DNA from: CAYVOV01 sp964453525
Lineage (GTDB): Bacteria; Chloroflexota; Dehalococcoidia; Dehalococcoidales; UBA2162
Assembly: GCA_964453525.1 (NCBI GenBank)
Contig: CAYVOV010000022.1
Span: 1-64,000, forward strand
DNA length: 64,000 bases
Direction: 5' to 3'
Positions 42,473 through 50,705 of the stretch are shown here, in pieces. The first letter of the stretch is position 1, and every line of letters starts with the position of its first letter. The notes beneath the pieces were generated by a model, which made no database searches, was not told where the DNA came from, and was given only the letters and a program-made list of their open reading frames with translations. The position numbers and the translations under genes are program-made.

Positions 42473-42907
42473 ATGGCACCACTACAAAAAAGAGCTTTAC
42501 TCAGTCTGATAGCAGGTCTCGTTTTCGCTATCGCCCTGGTGGTTGTCTTCATTACCAGAGATATCACCACCTTCGATGATGACCTGGGATTCAGACTGGT
42601 TGTCTACGTGCTCTGGATAGCGGTCCCCCTGGCTTACCTAATAATTGTCAATCTGACAATACGGAAACCCGAACTCACAGACGAACGGGACAGGCTGATA
42701 CTGGCAAAAGCACCGAAGACGCAATACGTTGCCATACTGTTTTCACTGGTAGCCTGGGTTATAGTCCTGACCGAGGTATTCTGGGGCACGGGAGAGGTAC
42801 CGGTTGTTTTTCTCACTATTATTATGATATCAACGCTAATCATAAGCACTCTTGCTCAGTCACTGGGAATTCTTATCGGTTACTGGAGAATGGATGCCGA
42901 TGGCTAA
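42473..42907 (+). CDS. DUF2178-like small membrane protein
   Basis: A 144-residue protein with four hydrophobic segments (LLSLIAGLVFAIALVVVFI; LVVYVLWIAVPLAYLIIVNL; YVAILFSLVAWVIVLTEVFW; VFLTIIMISTLIISTLAQ) and a charged loop ELTDERDRLILAKA, similar to DUF2178 proteins usually coupled to a small XRE regulator. Function unknown. AAAAGGAG precedes the ATG. It overlaps the XRE gene, so the two are translationally coupled. Confidence 0.8.
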   Translation: MAPLQKRALLSLIAGLVFAIALVVVFITRDITTFDDDLGFRLVVYVLWIAVPLAYLIIVNLTIRKPELTDERDRLILAKAPKTQYVAILFSLVAWVIVLTEVFWGTGEVPVVFLTIIMISTLIISTLAQSLGILIGYWRMDADG

Positions 42908-43103
42908 ACTAAGTAACCGCATAAGAAGGCTACGCTTCGACAACGATGAAATGACCCAGGAAGAACTGGCAGGGCGTGCCGGATGTACGCGCCAGACAAT
43001 CATCGCTCTGGAGAAAGGCAAATACGTACCATCAGTCGTACTCGCTTTCAGAATTGCCCGGGGTCTCGGCGTTTCAATCGAGGACGTCTTTCAATATGAA
43101 TAA
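42894..43103 (+). CDS. Small XRE-family HTH regulator
   Basis: A 69-residue protein: LSNRIRRLRFDNDEMTQEEL, AGRAGCTRQTIIALEKGKYV and PSVVLAFRIARGLGVSIEDVF make a single Cro/C1-type HTH domain. The likely start is ATG 42894 (GGAG 5 nt upstream), inside the 3' end of the membrane-protein gene. Such pairs resemble stand-alone regulator/membrane partner modules. Confidence 0.9.
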   Translation: MPMAKLSNRIRRLRFDNDEMTQEELAGRAGCTRQTIIALEKGKYVPSVVLAFRIARGLGVSIEDVFQYE

Positions 43104-43120
43104 CCTTTCTCGAATAAGCT

Positions 43121-43150
43121 TTGCCGCTACTTGAAACTATGTACTATTAT
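43121..43150 (+). promoter_or_regulatory. Promoter of the FAH-family gene
   Basis: -35 TTGCCG (43121-43126), 18-bp spacer, -10 TATTAT (43145-43150). The start near 43157 rules out the TTG at 43131 as initiator and supports GTG 43167. Confidence 0.6.
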
Positions 43151-43166
43151 CGCTAAACTTAACCGT

Positions 43167-43928
43167 GTGAAAATAGTACGCTTTTCTAACGGAAGTAAAA
43201 TACAGTACGGTATTCTCCACGATGATTCCATCCAGGCAATTGAAGGGGAGCCATTCGGCGGAGTTAGACTCACCGGCGAGCAGTATAATCTGAGCCAGGT
43301 AAAACTACTTGCCCCATGTATACCGTCAAAAATAGTGGCGTTGGGTGTAAACTACCACAGCCACGCCGAAGAAATGGGTAGCACTCTACCGGAAGCACCT
43401 CTCATTTTCATAAAACCTCCGACATCGGTCATCGGCCCTGAAGAGAGCATCATTTACCCGCCTTCTTCGACAAGGGTTGATTATGAGTGTGAGCTCGGGG
43501 TGGTGATACAAAAAGAAGCCTGGAGGGTGTCTGAAGAAGATTCCCTGAATTATGTTCTGGGTTATACCTGCTTTAACGATGTTACCGCCCGTGACCTGCA
43601 GCGTAAGGACGGGCAATGGACGCGAGCAAAAAGCTTCAATACCTTCGCTCCCATCGGCCCCTGCATTGAAACAGAGCTGGACCCGGCGGACGTCCCCGTT
43701 GAGACATACCTCAACGGGGAGTGTAAACAGCGGGGCAACACCAGCGACCTCATTTTCTCTGTTACAGAGCAGATAAGTTTTATTTCGCACGTAATGACCC
43801 TGCTGCCGGGCGATATTATTGCCACTGGCACTCCCGGCGGTATCGGACCGATGCAGCCCGGTGACACCGTTGAAATCAGGATAGAACCCATTGGCACGCT
43901 GAGGAACTACGTAATCAAACAGGCTTAA
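43167..43928 (+). CDS. Fumarylacetoacetate hydrolase family protein
   Basis: A 253-residue FAH-fold enzyme. Metal-binding and active-site motifs: YECELGVVIQ (the E-x-E set), GYTCFNDVTARDLQRKDGQW, RAKSFNTFAPIGPCI and TPGGIGPMQPGDTVEI. The family covers acylpyruvases, oxaloacetate decarboxylases and hydratases of aromatic degradation; substrate cannot be told. GTG start giving the usual MKIVRF N-terminus. Confidence 0.92.
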   Translation: MKIVRFSNGSKIQYGILHDDSIQAIEGEPFGGVRLTGEQYNLSQVKLLAPCIPSKIVALGVNYHSHAEEMGSTLPEAPLIFIKPPTSVIGPEESIIYPPSSTRVDYECELGVVIQKEAWRVSEEDSLNYVLGYTCFNDVTARDLQRKDGQWTRAKSFNTFAPIGPCIETELDPADVPVETYLNGECKQRGNTSDLIFSVTEQISFISHVMTLLPGDIIATGTPGGIGPMQPGDTVEIRIEPIGTLRNYVIKQA

Positions 43929-43932
43929 CACA

Positions 43933-44030
43933 CATTCTGTTTGCATTTGGCTGGTATTTTTACCTCACGTCTACTCTCTCGCCCCATAAACATGGCGAAT
44001 AATCGTGTTTAAACAGAAAACAAATTAAGA
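43933..44030 (-). repeat. Degraded family A repeat
   Basis: TTCTGTTTGCATTTGGCTGG and then TTACCTCACG match the right end of family A in reverse; the stem is eroded. The remainder of the 297-bp gap before the ferritin-like gene shows only short GAGGGGGA/CCCCTC fragments and a promoter. Confidence 0.45.
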
Positions 44031-44155
44031 GGTAGGATAAGAAGGAGATTTCTAAAGAGGGGGATATCCCCTCTTTAGTTTCCTGAAGGGCGGTGAGCGG
44101 GAATAGATAAAAAGTAAATATGTTATTTTTAATACTGCAGCGTTTTCGTTGCCGC

Positions 44156-44184
44156 TTACTGGCAGTCCGTATGCCATATATAGT
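44156..44184 (+). promoter_or_regulatory. Promoter of the ferritin-like gene
   Basis: -35 TTACTG (44156-44161), 17-bp spacer, -10 TATAGT (44179-44184). Confidence 0.55.
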
Positions 44185-44225
44185 AAAATTTGCCCAGATA
44201 CAGGACTACAATAAGGAGGTCAATT

Positions 44226-44528
44226 ATGCCTGACTTTGGCACGCCATTCTCTGGTCTTTCTTCAGAGGAAATTATCACTCATGAGGAACTAATCCGTGCA
44301 ATCAGGTTCATGGTTGCAGCCGAGTACGAGGCAGTGCAGCTTTATATGCAGCTTGCCGAATCGACGGATAACAAACTGGCAATTGCGGTACTTAAAGACA
44401 TCGCCGATGAGGAGCGGGTTCACGCCGGTGAGTTCCTCAGACTTCTGAGAGAGCTTGCCCCTGACGAAGAAAAGTTCTATGCCGAGGGAACCGAAGAAGT
44501 AGAGGAGGAGATAAAGAAGCTGGGTTAG
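44226..44528 (+). CDS. Ferritin-like two-helix protein
   Basis: A 100-residue, Glu-rich helical protein. Helix 1 has EYEAVQLYMQLAE and helix 2 DEERVHAGEFLRLLREL, i.e. an E-(6)-Y and E-E-x2-H carboxylate/His diiron pattern. The size and half-ferritin layout resemble encapsulated ferritins (EncFtn) or small rubrerythrin-like proteins that assemble a four-helix site by dimerisation. The acidic tail (EEVEEEIKKLG) is not an obvious encapsulin-targeting peptide and no encapsulin gene is in the window. AAGGAGGT gives the ATG at 44226. Probably iron storage or oxidation. Confidence 0.82.
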   Translation: MPDFGTPFSGLSSEEIITHEELIRAIRFMVAAEYEAVQLYMQLAESTDNKLAIAVLKDIADEERVHAGEFLRLLRELAPDEEKFYAEGTEEVEEEIKKLG

Positions 44529-44552
44529 CGCCGGTTTTGAACAAAAGACAGC

Positions 44553-45158
44553 ATGCAGGAACCTCAAAGAGTATTCAAGCTTAAACTTGAGAAATACGGA
44601 CTATCACACCTCGACAGCAGAAATATCCTTGACCTGAATAGTTCGGACCTGGACGCGCTGCTCAACGCACTGGGGAACGATGACATATCAATTACCGTGC
44701 CGATACCTTTCGCTCCCCAGAACGTGAAGGAGCTGCTTTCTCATGGAGTCTGCCGGAAATGCGGCGGGTGCTGTATTCCGAATCCGCTGAATCCGGATGG
44801 TCCGGGTATTGAAGTATTCGATGACGAGCTCAAGATAATTGCTCATCATCTCAAGTCATCTTATGAAATGCTGAAAGAAAATACTGTGGAGGGGAAAAAC
44901 CAGGATAATCCCTGGCCTCTCTATGACGTTATCAGCACCAGACTCCTGCCTCTGCCCTGCCGGTTTTACGATGAAGAAACCAAGGACTGCCTGATTTATG
45001 AGGTAAGACCACTGGTCTGCACGATTTACCCGATAGTGCTTTCGGATAATGAAGACTATATGGATATCAAGGTTAACTGTAATTACGGGAAAGAAGTGGC
45101 AAAAGCTGCCATAAAAAAGCTGCGGACCGAGAATCCGGAGCTTATCCTCAGGATTTAG
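44553..45158 (+). CDS. YkgJ-type zinc/iron-chelating cysteine cluster protein
   Basis: A 201-residue protein with the CxxCGxCC-type cluster (VCRKCGGCCIPNP), then LPCRFYDEETKDCLIYEVRPLVCTIYP, the pattern of the YkgJ/UPF0153 family. These proteins are thought to bind Zn or Fe-S, function unclear. It follows the ferritin-like gene by 24 nt, so both are likely co-transcribed and a role in iron handling is plausible. Confidence 0.85.
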   Translation: MQEPQRVFKLKLEKYGLSHLDSRNILDLNSSDLDALLNALGNDDISITVPIPFAPQNVKELLSHGVCRKCGGCCIPNPLNPDGPGIEVFDDELKIIAHHLKSSYEMLKENTVEGKNQDNPWPLYDVISTRLLPLPCRFYDEETKDCLIYEVRPLVCTIYPIVLSDNEDYMDIKVNCNYGKEVAKAAIKKLRTENPELILRI

Positions 45159-45205
45159 GCAGAGCTATTTTAATCATTTCCATCTTTACCATTAGCCATA
45201 CCTAT

Positions 45206-45323
45206 GTCATTGCGAGGAGCGTAGCGACGAAGCAATCCATATAGATAATTTCTATTTATATGGATTGCTTCACCCGATTACATTCACTCTGACATATCGG
45301 AACGAGTCGGGATTCGCAATAAC
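45206..45323. repeat. Intergenic palindrome, CATTGCGAG family copy
   Basis: Starts GTCATTGCGAGGAGCGTAGC; ends in a degraded inverse (GGGATTCGCAATAAC). Inside is a perfect AGCAATCCATATA/TATATGGATTGCT hairpin. Confidence 0.65.
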
Positions 45324-45339
45324 AAAGCTGTAACCTCAC

Positions 45340-45535
45340 CCCCTGTATCCCCCTCTCCTTCGATAAAGTCTTGCCCTAAAAGTCGTGTGTTCCTGTCACC
45401 CTGGAGCGCAGCGAAGGGTCTCAGGGAGGAGGGGTATTACCTTGACTACCCCACCCTGAGATTCTTCGTCCGCCAGAGGCGGACTCCAGAATGACTTTTG
45501 AGGCAAGGCTCTTCGATAAGGAGAGGGGGAAATTG
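45340..45535. repeat. Palindromic repeat split by a MITE insertion (copy 2)
   Basis: Outer arms CCCCTCTCC and GGAGAGGGG flank the insertion. Without it they leave a hairpin with loop TTCGATAA, the target site itself. Confidence 0.75.
45367..45511. mobile_element. MITE-like element, copy 2 (145 bp)
   Basis: Ends AGTCTTGCCCTAAAAGTC and (inverse) GACTTTTGAGGCAAGGCTC are the same inverted repeats as copy 1. Flanked by perfect 8-bp direct repeats TTCGATAA (45359-45366, 45512-45519). The 22-bp difference in size from copy 1 lies in the centre. Confidence 0.82.
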
Positions 45536-45805
45536 TTTCTATCAAGAGTGGCGAAGCTCCTTTTTAACACCCTTTTTGCACTCCGTCAGGCTCTCGCGTA
45601 TATATTAAATTCTCCCCTCCTGCATATGGAGCCTTTGCCTTAGATGTCATTCCGAAGGAGTGGAGCGACTGAAGAATTTCTTTTTGTAAAGATTAAAAAT
45701 ATTTTGCTTAAAACTATTTCTAAAATCGAAATTACGTCCTTCGAACTAATAAAAAGATAGAATTCTTAATCTATATACCTTTTCTTATTCTAGCCAGATA
45801 ATTCA
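45536..45805. other. Non-coding AT-rich gap
   Basis: The remaining part of the 647-bp gap holds one TGTCATTCCGAAGGAGTGGA motif (45646 on), common as dispersed repeats in environmental genomes, then AT-rich sequence. I see no gene. Confidence 0.5.
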
Positions 45806-46375
45806 TTATCTTGATCTCTCTAAAGCCTCCCTGAACCTGTCTATTATAGTGGAGGTGAGGGTTAGAGGATAGGGAGGTCTTTCGGTAGCGGGCGGGGTCC
45901 TGACGGAGATGAAGGTTGGACCTGGTTGCTCCATTATGGCGGCGATGTTTCGCCTCAGGTCTTCAAGGTCTTCGAACCCGTAGACCGCCGGATAACCGGC
46001 GCCTTCGGCTATAGCCATTAAATTTACCTTACCGGCAGCGGGGATGGGCTGTCCCCCTGTTGTCTGGTAAACGGTGTTTTCAAAGACGAAGTGGAGAAGG
46101 TTAGGCGGAGCTATATTGGCAATAGTCACCAGGCTGCCAAGGTTCATCAGCAGGCTGCCATCGCCGTCCAGCACGATAACCTTTCTATCCGGCATCGCCA
46201 ACGCCAGTCCAAGTCCCAGAGAAGAGGCTTTGCCCATGGAGCCAGTAAACATAAGGTCATAGTCGGGATTTTGAGATACCTGGGGCCACTCAAAGTTGGA
46301 AGTCATTGTTGCCACCACAATGGCGTTACCCCCGTGCTTTGAAATAATCTTCAGGGCCTCAATATTTTCAATCAT
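45806..46375 (-). CDS. ThDP-binding decarboxylase, beta (pyrophosphate-domain) subunit
   Basis: About 189 residues. The ThDP pyrophosphate motif is present as GDGSLLMNLGSLVTIAN. GSMGKASSLGLGLALAMPDRKV precedes it. Organisation resembles sulfopyruvate decarboxylase ComE or phosphonopyruvate decarboxylase C-half. The ATG at 46375 is 1 nt after the stop of the alpha gene (a TTG at 46396 would overlap it). Together they would make a heteromeric 2-oxoacid decarboxylase; the substrate is unknown since no comA/B/C or phosphonate genes are near. Confidence 0.85.
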   Translation of the reverse strand: MIENIEALKIISKHGGNAIVVATMTSNFEWPQVSQNPDYDLMFTGSMGKASSLGLGLALAMPDRKVIVLDGDGSLLMNLGSLVTIANIAPPNLLHFVFENTVYQTTGGQPIPAAGKVNLMAIAEGAGYPAVYGFEDLEDLRRNIAAIMEQPGPTFISVRTPPATERPPYPLTLTSTIIDRFREALERSR

Positions 46376-46376
46376 T

Positions 46377-46871
46377 CTACTGGTACTCACTTCCAATCAG
46401 CACTGCTACAGGCCGACTTGTCGTTTGAGCTTCCTGATAAGCCGCGGATATTTTCTCGACATCCCGGTCGGTCTCGATAAGGTAGTGTTTTATGCCCCAG
46501 GCATCAAGTATCGGTTCGAGATAAATGGCGGCAGTATCGGTCACGGGAGCGTTACGCTGCCAGCCGCGGTAACCAATCAGCAACAATACTGGCAGACCAA
46601 GCTCCAGGGCAAGACCTCTTGTCGAGTCGCCGGATTCGAAGAAACCTGTATTCTGGTGCAGCACCGCCGGTCTCTTGCCACCGAGTATCAAACCCATAGC
46701 GATGGCGATAGCCTCCCCCTCGCGGCAGACCGGAACCAAGGTAATATCGCGCTGTGCCATCGCATCATACATGAATTTGGTCTCGCTTTCAGGAAGCCAG
46801 ACGATATGGGTAATACCGCACTTCTCTATTTCGTCGAGGATTCGCTGAGCCGTCAGTGCATTATCTGTCAT
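46377..46871 (-). CDS. ThDP-binding decarboxylase, alpha (PYR-domain) subunit
   Basis: A 164-residue PYR domain: ITHIVWLPESETKFMYDAM, then PVCREGEAIAIAMGLILGGKR with the conserved Glu that activates ThDP, and QNTGFFESGDSTRGLALELGLPV. It is the partner of the downstream subunit, as ComD is of ComE. Split genes of this type occur in sulfopyruvate decarboxylases of coenzyme M synthesis and related enzymes. Confidence 0.85.
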   Translation of the reverse strand: MTDNALTAQRILDEIEKCGITHIVWLPESETKFMYDAMAQRDITLVPVCREGEAIAIAMGLILGGKRPAVLHQNTGFFESGDSTRGLALELGLPVLLLIGYRGWQRNAPVTDTAAIYLEPILDAWGIKHYLIETDRDVEKISAAYQEAQTTSRPVAVLIGSEYQ

Positions 46872-46925
46872 AAACTATCCTCCTTTCCAACATCCCATTA
46901 CAACTATCAATATGCTGAACTATCT

Positions 46926-49517
46926 TCAATCCTCTCTCGCCTTCTTCTGTAATTCGTAGAGCTTATTTAGTGCTTCCAGCGGGGTGAGGGAGTCTATATC
47001 AAGTTTTTCAAACTCCTCCAAAATGGGTGATTTCTGCCTGAAGAATGACATCTGCTGCTCCGGCTCTTTTTTGCGGCTTTTCTTTCCAGCCGTCTTTTCT
47101 CCGGTCAGACTGCTGCCTTTCTCAAGTTCCTCAAGTACCTCATGGGCGCGGTGCACCACCGACCTCGGCAACCCGGCAAGCTGCGCAACATGAATACCGT
47201 AACTTTTATCAACACCGCCGGGTACAATCTTGCGCAGGAACACAACCTCACCGCGCTCCTCGGTCACCGCAACGTTGAAATTCTTCACCCTGGGCAGGAA
47301 GCCGGCAAGCTCGACCATCTCGTGATAGTGGGTGGCAAAAAGCGTCTTCGCTCCCAGCCCCGGGTGGTTGTGGATATATTCGGCAACCGCCCGGGCTATC
47401 GAAAGTCCGTCATAGGTGCTGGTACCACGTCCAATTTCATCGAGTATCAGCAGGGAGCGGGGAGTAGCATTATTCAGGATATTCGCCGTCTCCACCATCT
47501 CCGCCATAAAGGTGGACTGCCCCGCCGCCAGGTCTTCCCTGGCACCAACCCTGGTGAAGATACGGTCGACCAGCCCTATAGTCGCCGAGGATGCTGGAAC
47601 AAAGCTACCGATTTGCGCCATCAGCACAATCAGCGCCACCTGTTTCAGGTACGTGGACTTCCCTGCCATATTGGGACCGGTAAGGATAATAAGCTGGGCG
47701 TCATCATTGGACAGGAAAGTGTCATTGGGCACGAAGTCGCTGTCAGCAAGGCTTCTCTCCACCACCGGGTGGCGCCCTTCGTTTATTGTTATCTCCGTGT
47801 CCACGGTGAGAACCGGACGGACGTAATCAAAGCGCACCGCCGTTTCCGCCAGGCTGGAGAACACATCGACACTGGCAAGGGCAGCGGCGACAGCCAGGAT
47901 ACGCTCGCTGGCAGTTGCCACCTGGCGGCATACCCTCTGATAGATGTTATTTTCGAGCTCGCTTATCCTGTCCCGGGCATTCAGAATCGTGGACTCGTAC
48001 TCTTTCAGCTCCGGGGTAAAGAACCTCTCGCCGTTGACCAGTGTCTGTTTCCTGATATAGCTCTCCGGCACCTGCGAAAGGTTCGGCTTGGATACTTCGA
48101 TGTAGTAACCGAATACCCGGTTATAACCCACCTTCAATGACTTAATGCCCGTCTTCTCCTGCTCCTGCTTTTCCAGACTGGCAAGGTACTGCCTGGCATT
48201 CTGAGATACCAGCCGCAGATTGTCCAGTTCCTCGGAGAAGCCGTGCCTGATTACATTCCCCTCACCGGGGCTGGCTGCAGGCTCATCGGCGATAGCATCG
48301 GTAATCAGGTCGACCACGTCCTGGCGCGGCTTAAGCTCTTCCTTCAGCCAGTTTATCGGACTGTTGCTGCTGCCGCCCTCGATTACCTCAACCAGTCCGG
48401 GTATCACCTCAAGGCCGTTCTTCAGAGCTACCAGCTCCCGGGGACCGGCGATACCGCTCCTCACCCGGTTAATCAGCCGCTCCAGGTCCGACATCTTGCC
48501 CAATAAAGAGATAATCTGGTTTCGGGCAAGTGTGTTACCGTGGAACCATTCAACCGCGTCCTGTCTTCTGACAAGTTCGTTAATATCAAGCAGGGGCTGG
48601 CTCAGCCACCGCTTTAAGAGCCTGCCTCCCATGGCTGTTTTTGTCAGGTCTATTATCGAGAGCAGTGAGCCATCAGCCGTCCCGGAGGCGGCACTACGGA
48701 ATAACTCAAGATTATTCTGGGTCTGCCGGTCAAGTGCCATAAAGGAATCGGTGGTGTAGGTAGAGAGTCCGGTAATCTGTCCCAGAGCACCTTTCTGCGT
48801 CTCCTGGATATAATATATGACAGCTCCGGCAGCCCTTACCGCCAGCGGCAGGCCAGCGCAACCATAGCCGTCCAGGGAGGCTACACTGAAGTGGTCGAGC
48901 AACGCCTGCTGGGTTATCTCGTGCTCGAAGCGATAGTCATCAAGGCGGGTTACCGGTACGTCCAGCTCCAGCGCCGAAAGGTCCGGACCATCCGGTGCAA
49001 TTATCTCCGAGGGATTCAAACGCTTCAGTTCCGGCAGCAGCCTGGAGTAAGGAATCTGGGTGACAGCGAATTCACTGGTGGTGATATCGATATAGGCGAT
49101 GCCTGCCTCATCATCACCCGGAGCAAGGCTGACCAGATAATTGTTTGCCCTGCTTTCAAGGAGCCCCGGCTCCACAACCGTGCCCGGTGTTACCACCCGG
49201 ACGACTTCACGCTCGACGAGTCCTCTTGTCTCACCGGGCTGAGTGACCTGCTCGCAGATTGCCACCTTATAGCCGCGGTTGACAAGCCTGCCCAGATAGT
49301 TATCCAGGGCATGATAGGGGATACCGGCCAGAGGTACCCGGTGCCCCTTACCCATCTCCCGGGAAGTCAGGACAATATCCAGCTCCCGCGAAACGACCTT
49401 GGCATCATCGTCGAAGGTCTCGTAGAAATCGCCGAGACGGAAAAGAACGATTGCCTGGGGATATTTCCGCTTAATCCTCAGGTACTGCCGTCGGACAGGG
49501 GTCGTAGCTTCTTTCAT
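46926..49517 (-). CDS. mutS: DNA mismatch repair protein MutS
   Basis: An 863-residue MutS1. The mismatch-wedge motif is present as GDFYETF (residues about 28-34). The ATPase domain has Walker A GPNMAGKSTYLKQ, DEIGRGTSTYDGLSIA (Walker B) and ATHYHEM. A short basic linker and C-terminal tetramer-type domain follow (SPILEEFEKLDIDSLTPLEALNKLYEL). No mutL in the window. A TAGAAT -10 at 49531-49526 would make the mRNA nearly leaderless. Confidence 0.97.
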   Translation of the reverse strand: MKEATTPVRRQYLRIKRKYPQAIVLFRLGDFYETFDDDAKVVSRELDIVLTSREMGKGHRVPLAGIPYHALDNYLGRLVNRGYKVAICEQVTQPGETRGLVEREVVRVVTPGTVVEPGLLESRANNYLVSLAPGDDEAGIAYIDITTSEFAVTQIPYSRLLPELKRLNPSEIIAPDGPDLSALELDVPVTRLDDYRFEHEITQQALLDHFSVASLDGYGCAGLPLAVRAAGAVIYYIQETQKGALGQITGLSTYTTDSFMALDRQTQNNLELFRSAASGTADGSLLSIIDLTKTAMGGRLLKRWLSQPLLDINELVRRQDAVEWFHGNTLARNQIISLLGKMSDLERLINRVRSGIAGPRELVALKNGLEVIPGLVEVIEGGSSNSPINWLKEELKPRQDVVDLITDAIADEPAASPGEGNVIRHGFSEELDNLRLVSQNARQYLASLEKQEQEKTGIKSLKVGYNRVFGYYIEVSKPNLSQVPESYIRKQTLVNGERFFTPELKEYESTILNARDRISELENNIYQRVCRQVATASERILAVAAALASVDVFSSLAETAVRFDYVRPVLTVDTEITINEGRHPVVERSLADSDFVPNDTFLSNDDAQLIILTGPNMAGKSTYLKQVALIVLMAQIGSFVPASSATIGLVDRIFTRVGAREDLAAGQSTFMAEMVETANILNNATPRSLLILDEIGRGTSTYDGLSIARAVAEYIHNHPGLGAKTLFATHYHEMVELAGFLPRVKNFNVAVTEERGEVVFLRKIVPGGVDKSYGIHVAQLAGLPRSVVHRAHEVLEELEKGSSLTGEKTAGKKSRKKEPEQQMSFFRQKSPILEEFEKLDIDSLTPLEALNKLYELQKKARED

Positions 49518-49595
49518 TACCGTCTATTCTAGCAGAATACACCCAATCATAGAATAGCGAAAAACCGGTATAGTCCGTATCTGGTTAGCCATATT

Positions 49596-49681
49596 GTCAT
49601 TGCGAGGAGCGGAGCGACGTGGCAATCTCCTCTTTCGAACGTAGTGATTGCTTCGCCCACCAGAGGCGGGCTCGCAATGAC
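49596..49681. repeat. Intergenic palindrome, CATTGCGAG family (best copy)
   Basis: Starts GTCATTGCGAGGAGCGGAGC and ends GGCGGGCTCGCAATGAC, with internal GGCAATCTCC/GTGATTGCTT inverse pieces. It lies between the mutS start and the ABC transporter promoter. Confidence 0.75.
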
Positions 49682-49746
49682 ATTTACACTAAAAATCGTA
49701 CATTGCCAAGTGCGAAAAAGCGACCTTTACACCCGGCATCCCTGGA

Positions 49747-49775
49747 TTGTAAAAAGATGCCTAATTATGTACACT
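49747..49775 (+). promoter_or_regulatory. Promoter of the ABC transporter pair
   Basis: -35 TTGTAA (49747-49752), 17-bp spacer, -10 TACACT (49770-49775). The leader to the ATG is about 6 nt, without Shine-Dalgarno. Confidence 0.45.
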
Positions 49776-49787
49776 GGTTGTTATAAA

Positions 49788-50705
49788 ATGAACGATATCG
49801 TCATACAGGTCAAAGATTTCCGTAAATTATATAGAGACCTGGTAGCTGTTGACGGAATTGAATTCCAGGTACGGCGCGGCGAGATATTCGGCCTTCTCGG
49901 ACCGAACGGGGCAGGCAAGACAACCATCCTGGAGGTCCTTGAAGGTCTTCGCTCTTCTGACGGCGGAGTCCTGAGTATTATGGGAGTCGACCCCACCCGG
50001 GAATGGCGCAAGCTCCGCAACCTTATCGGCGTGCAACTCCAGACCTCCGGCCTACCCGACATCATGCGAGTCGACGAGGCGCTGAGATTTTTCTCCTCCT
50101 ATCACGGCGTACACCCCCCTTACGACTTGCTGGAACGCCTGGGGCTATCGGAGAAGATGGACGCCCAGTACCGCATGCTCTCCACCGGCTTGCAGCGGCG
50201 TCTCTCACTGGCGTTAGCGCTGGCCCACAATCCTCCGGTTGTCTTCCTCGATGAGCCGACGGCCGGTCTCGATGTTCCATCACGTAATGAACTCCATACC
50301 GTGATGAATGAACTCAGGACATCCGGCACGACAATCGTCCTGGCCACCCACGATATGGCTGAAGCGGAAAAGATGACCGACCGCGTGGCAATTCTGCTCA
50401 GCGGTAAGATTGTCGCCACCGGCACGCCACGTGCATTGACCACCACCGGCTCAGGGCTGACGAAAATATCGGTCCGCACCGAAGAAGATAGTCTTATAGA
50501 ATCCGGAGTAAATTTCTCGGAGGTCAGCCAGCAACTGTTCAAAGACGATTATGCCATCTATTACAGCACAAGTCCCGGCGTTACTGTCTCCGCCATCATC
50601 AGGCACATTGAGGAAGGAGATGACACATTAATCGACCTGCGGGTAGAGCGTCCGTCCCTTGAGGAGCGTTTCCTTGAAATAACCGGCGCGGGAGGTGGTA
50701 AGTGA
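49788..50705 (+). CDS. ABC transporter ATP-binding protein (DrrA/CcmA type)
   Basis: A 305-residue ATPase: Walker A GPNGAGKTT, signature LSTGLQRRLSLALAL (unusual; normally LSGGQ), Walker B VVFLDEPTAGLD, and H-loop ATHDMAEAE. The C-terminal 80 residues are a regulatory extension as in drug and lipid exporters. The ATG at 49788 gives the normal N-terminus. It overlaps the permease gene by four bases. Confidence 0.92.
   Translation: MNDIVIQVKDFRKLYRDLVAVDGIEFQVRRGEIFGLLGPNGAGKTTILEVLEGLRSSDGGVLSIMGVDPTREWRKLRNLIGVQLQTSGLPDIMRVDEALRFFSSYHGVHPPYDLLERLGLSEKMDAQYRMLSTGLQRRLSLALALAHNPPVVFLDEPTAGLDVPSRNELHTVMNELRTSGTTIVLATHDMAEAEKMTDRVAILLSGKIVATGTPRALTTTGSGLTKISVRTEEDSLIESGVNFSEVSQQLFKDDYAIYYSTSPGVTVSAIIRHIEEGDDTLIDLRVERPSLEERFLEITGAGGGK

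Noticed and set aside
43131..43166. TTG start at 43131 for the FAH-family protein
   Set aside because: It lies between the -35 and -10 boxes of the gene's promoter; GTG 43167 gives the family N-terminus.
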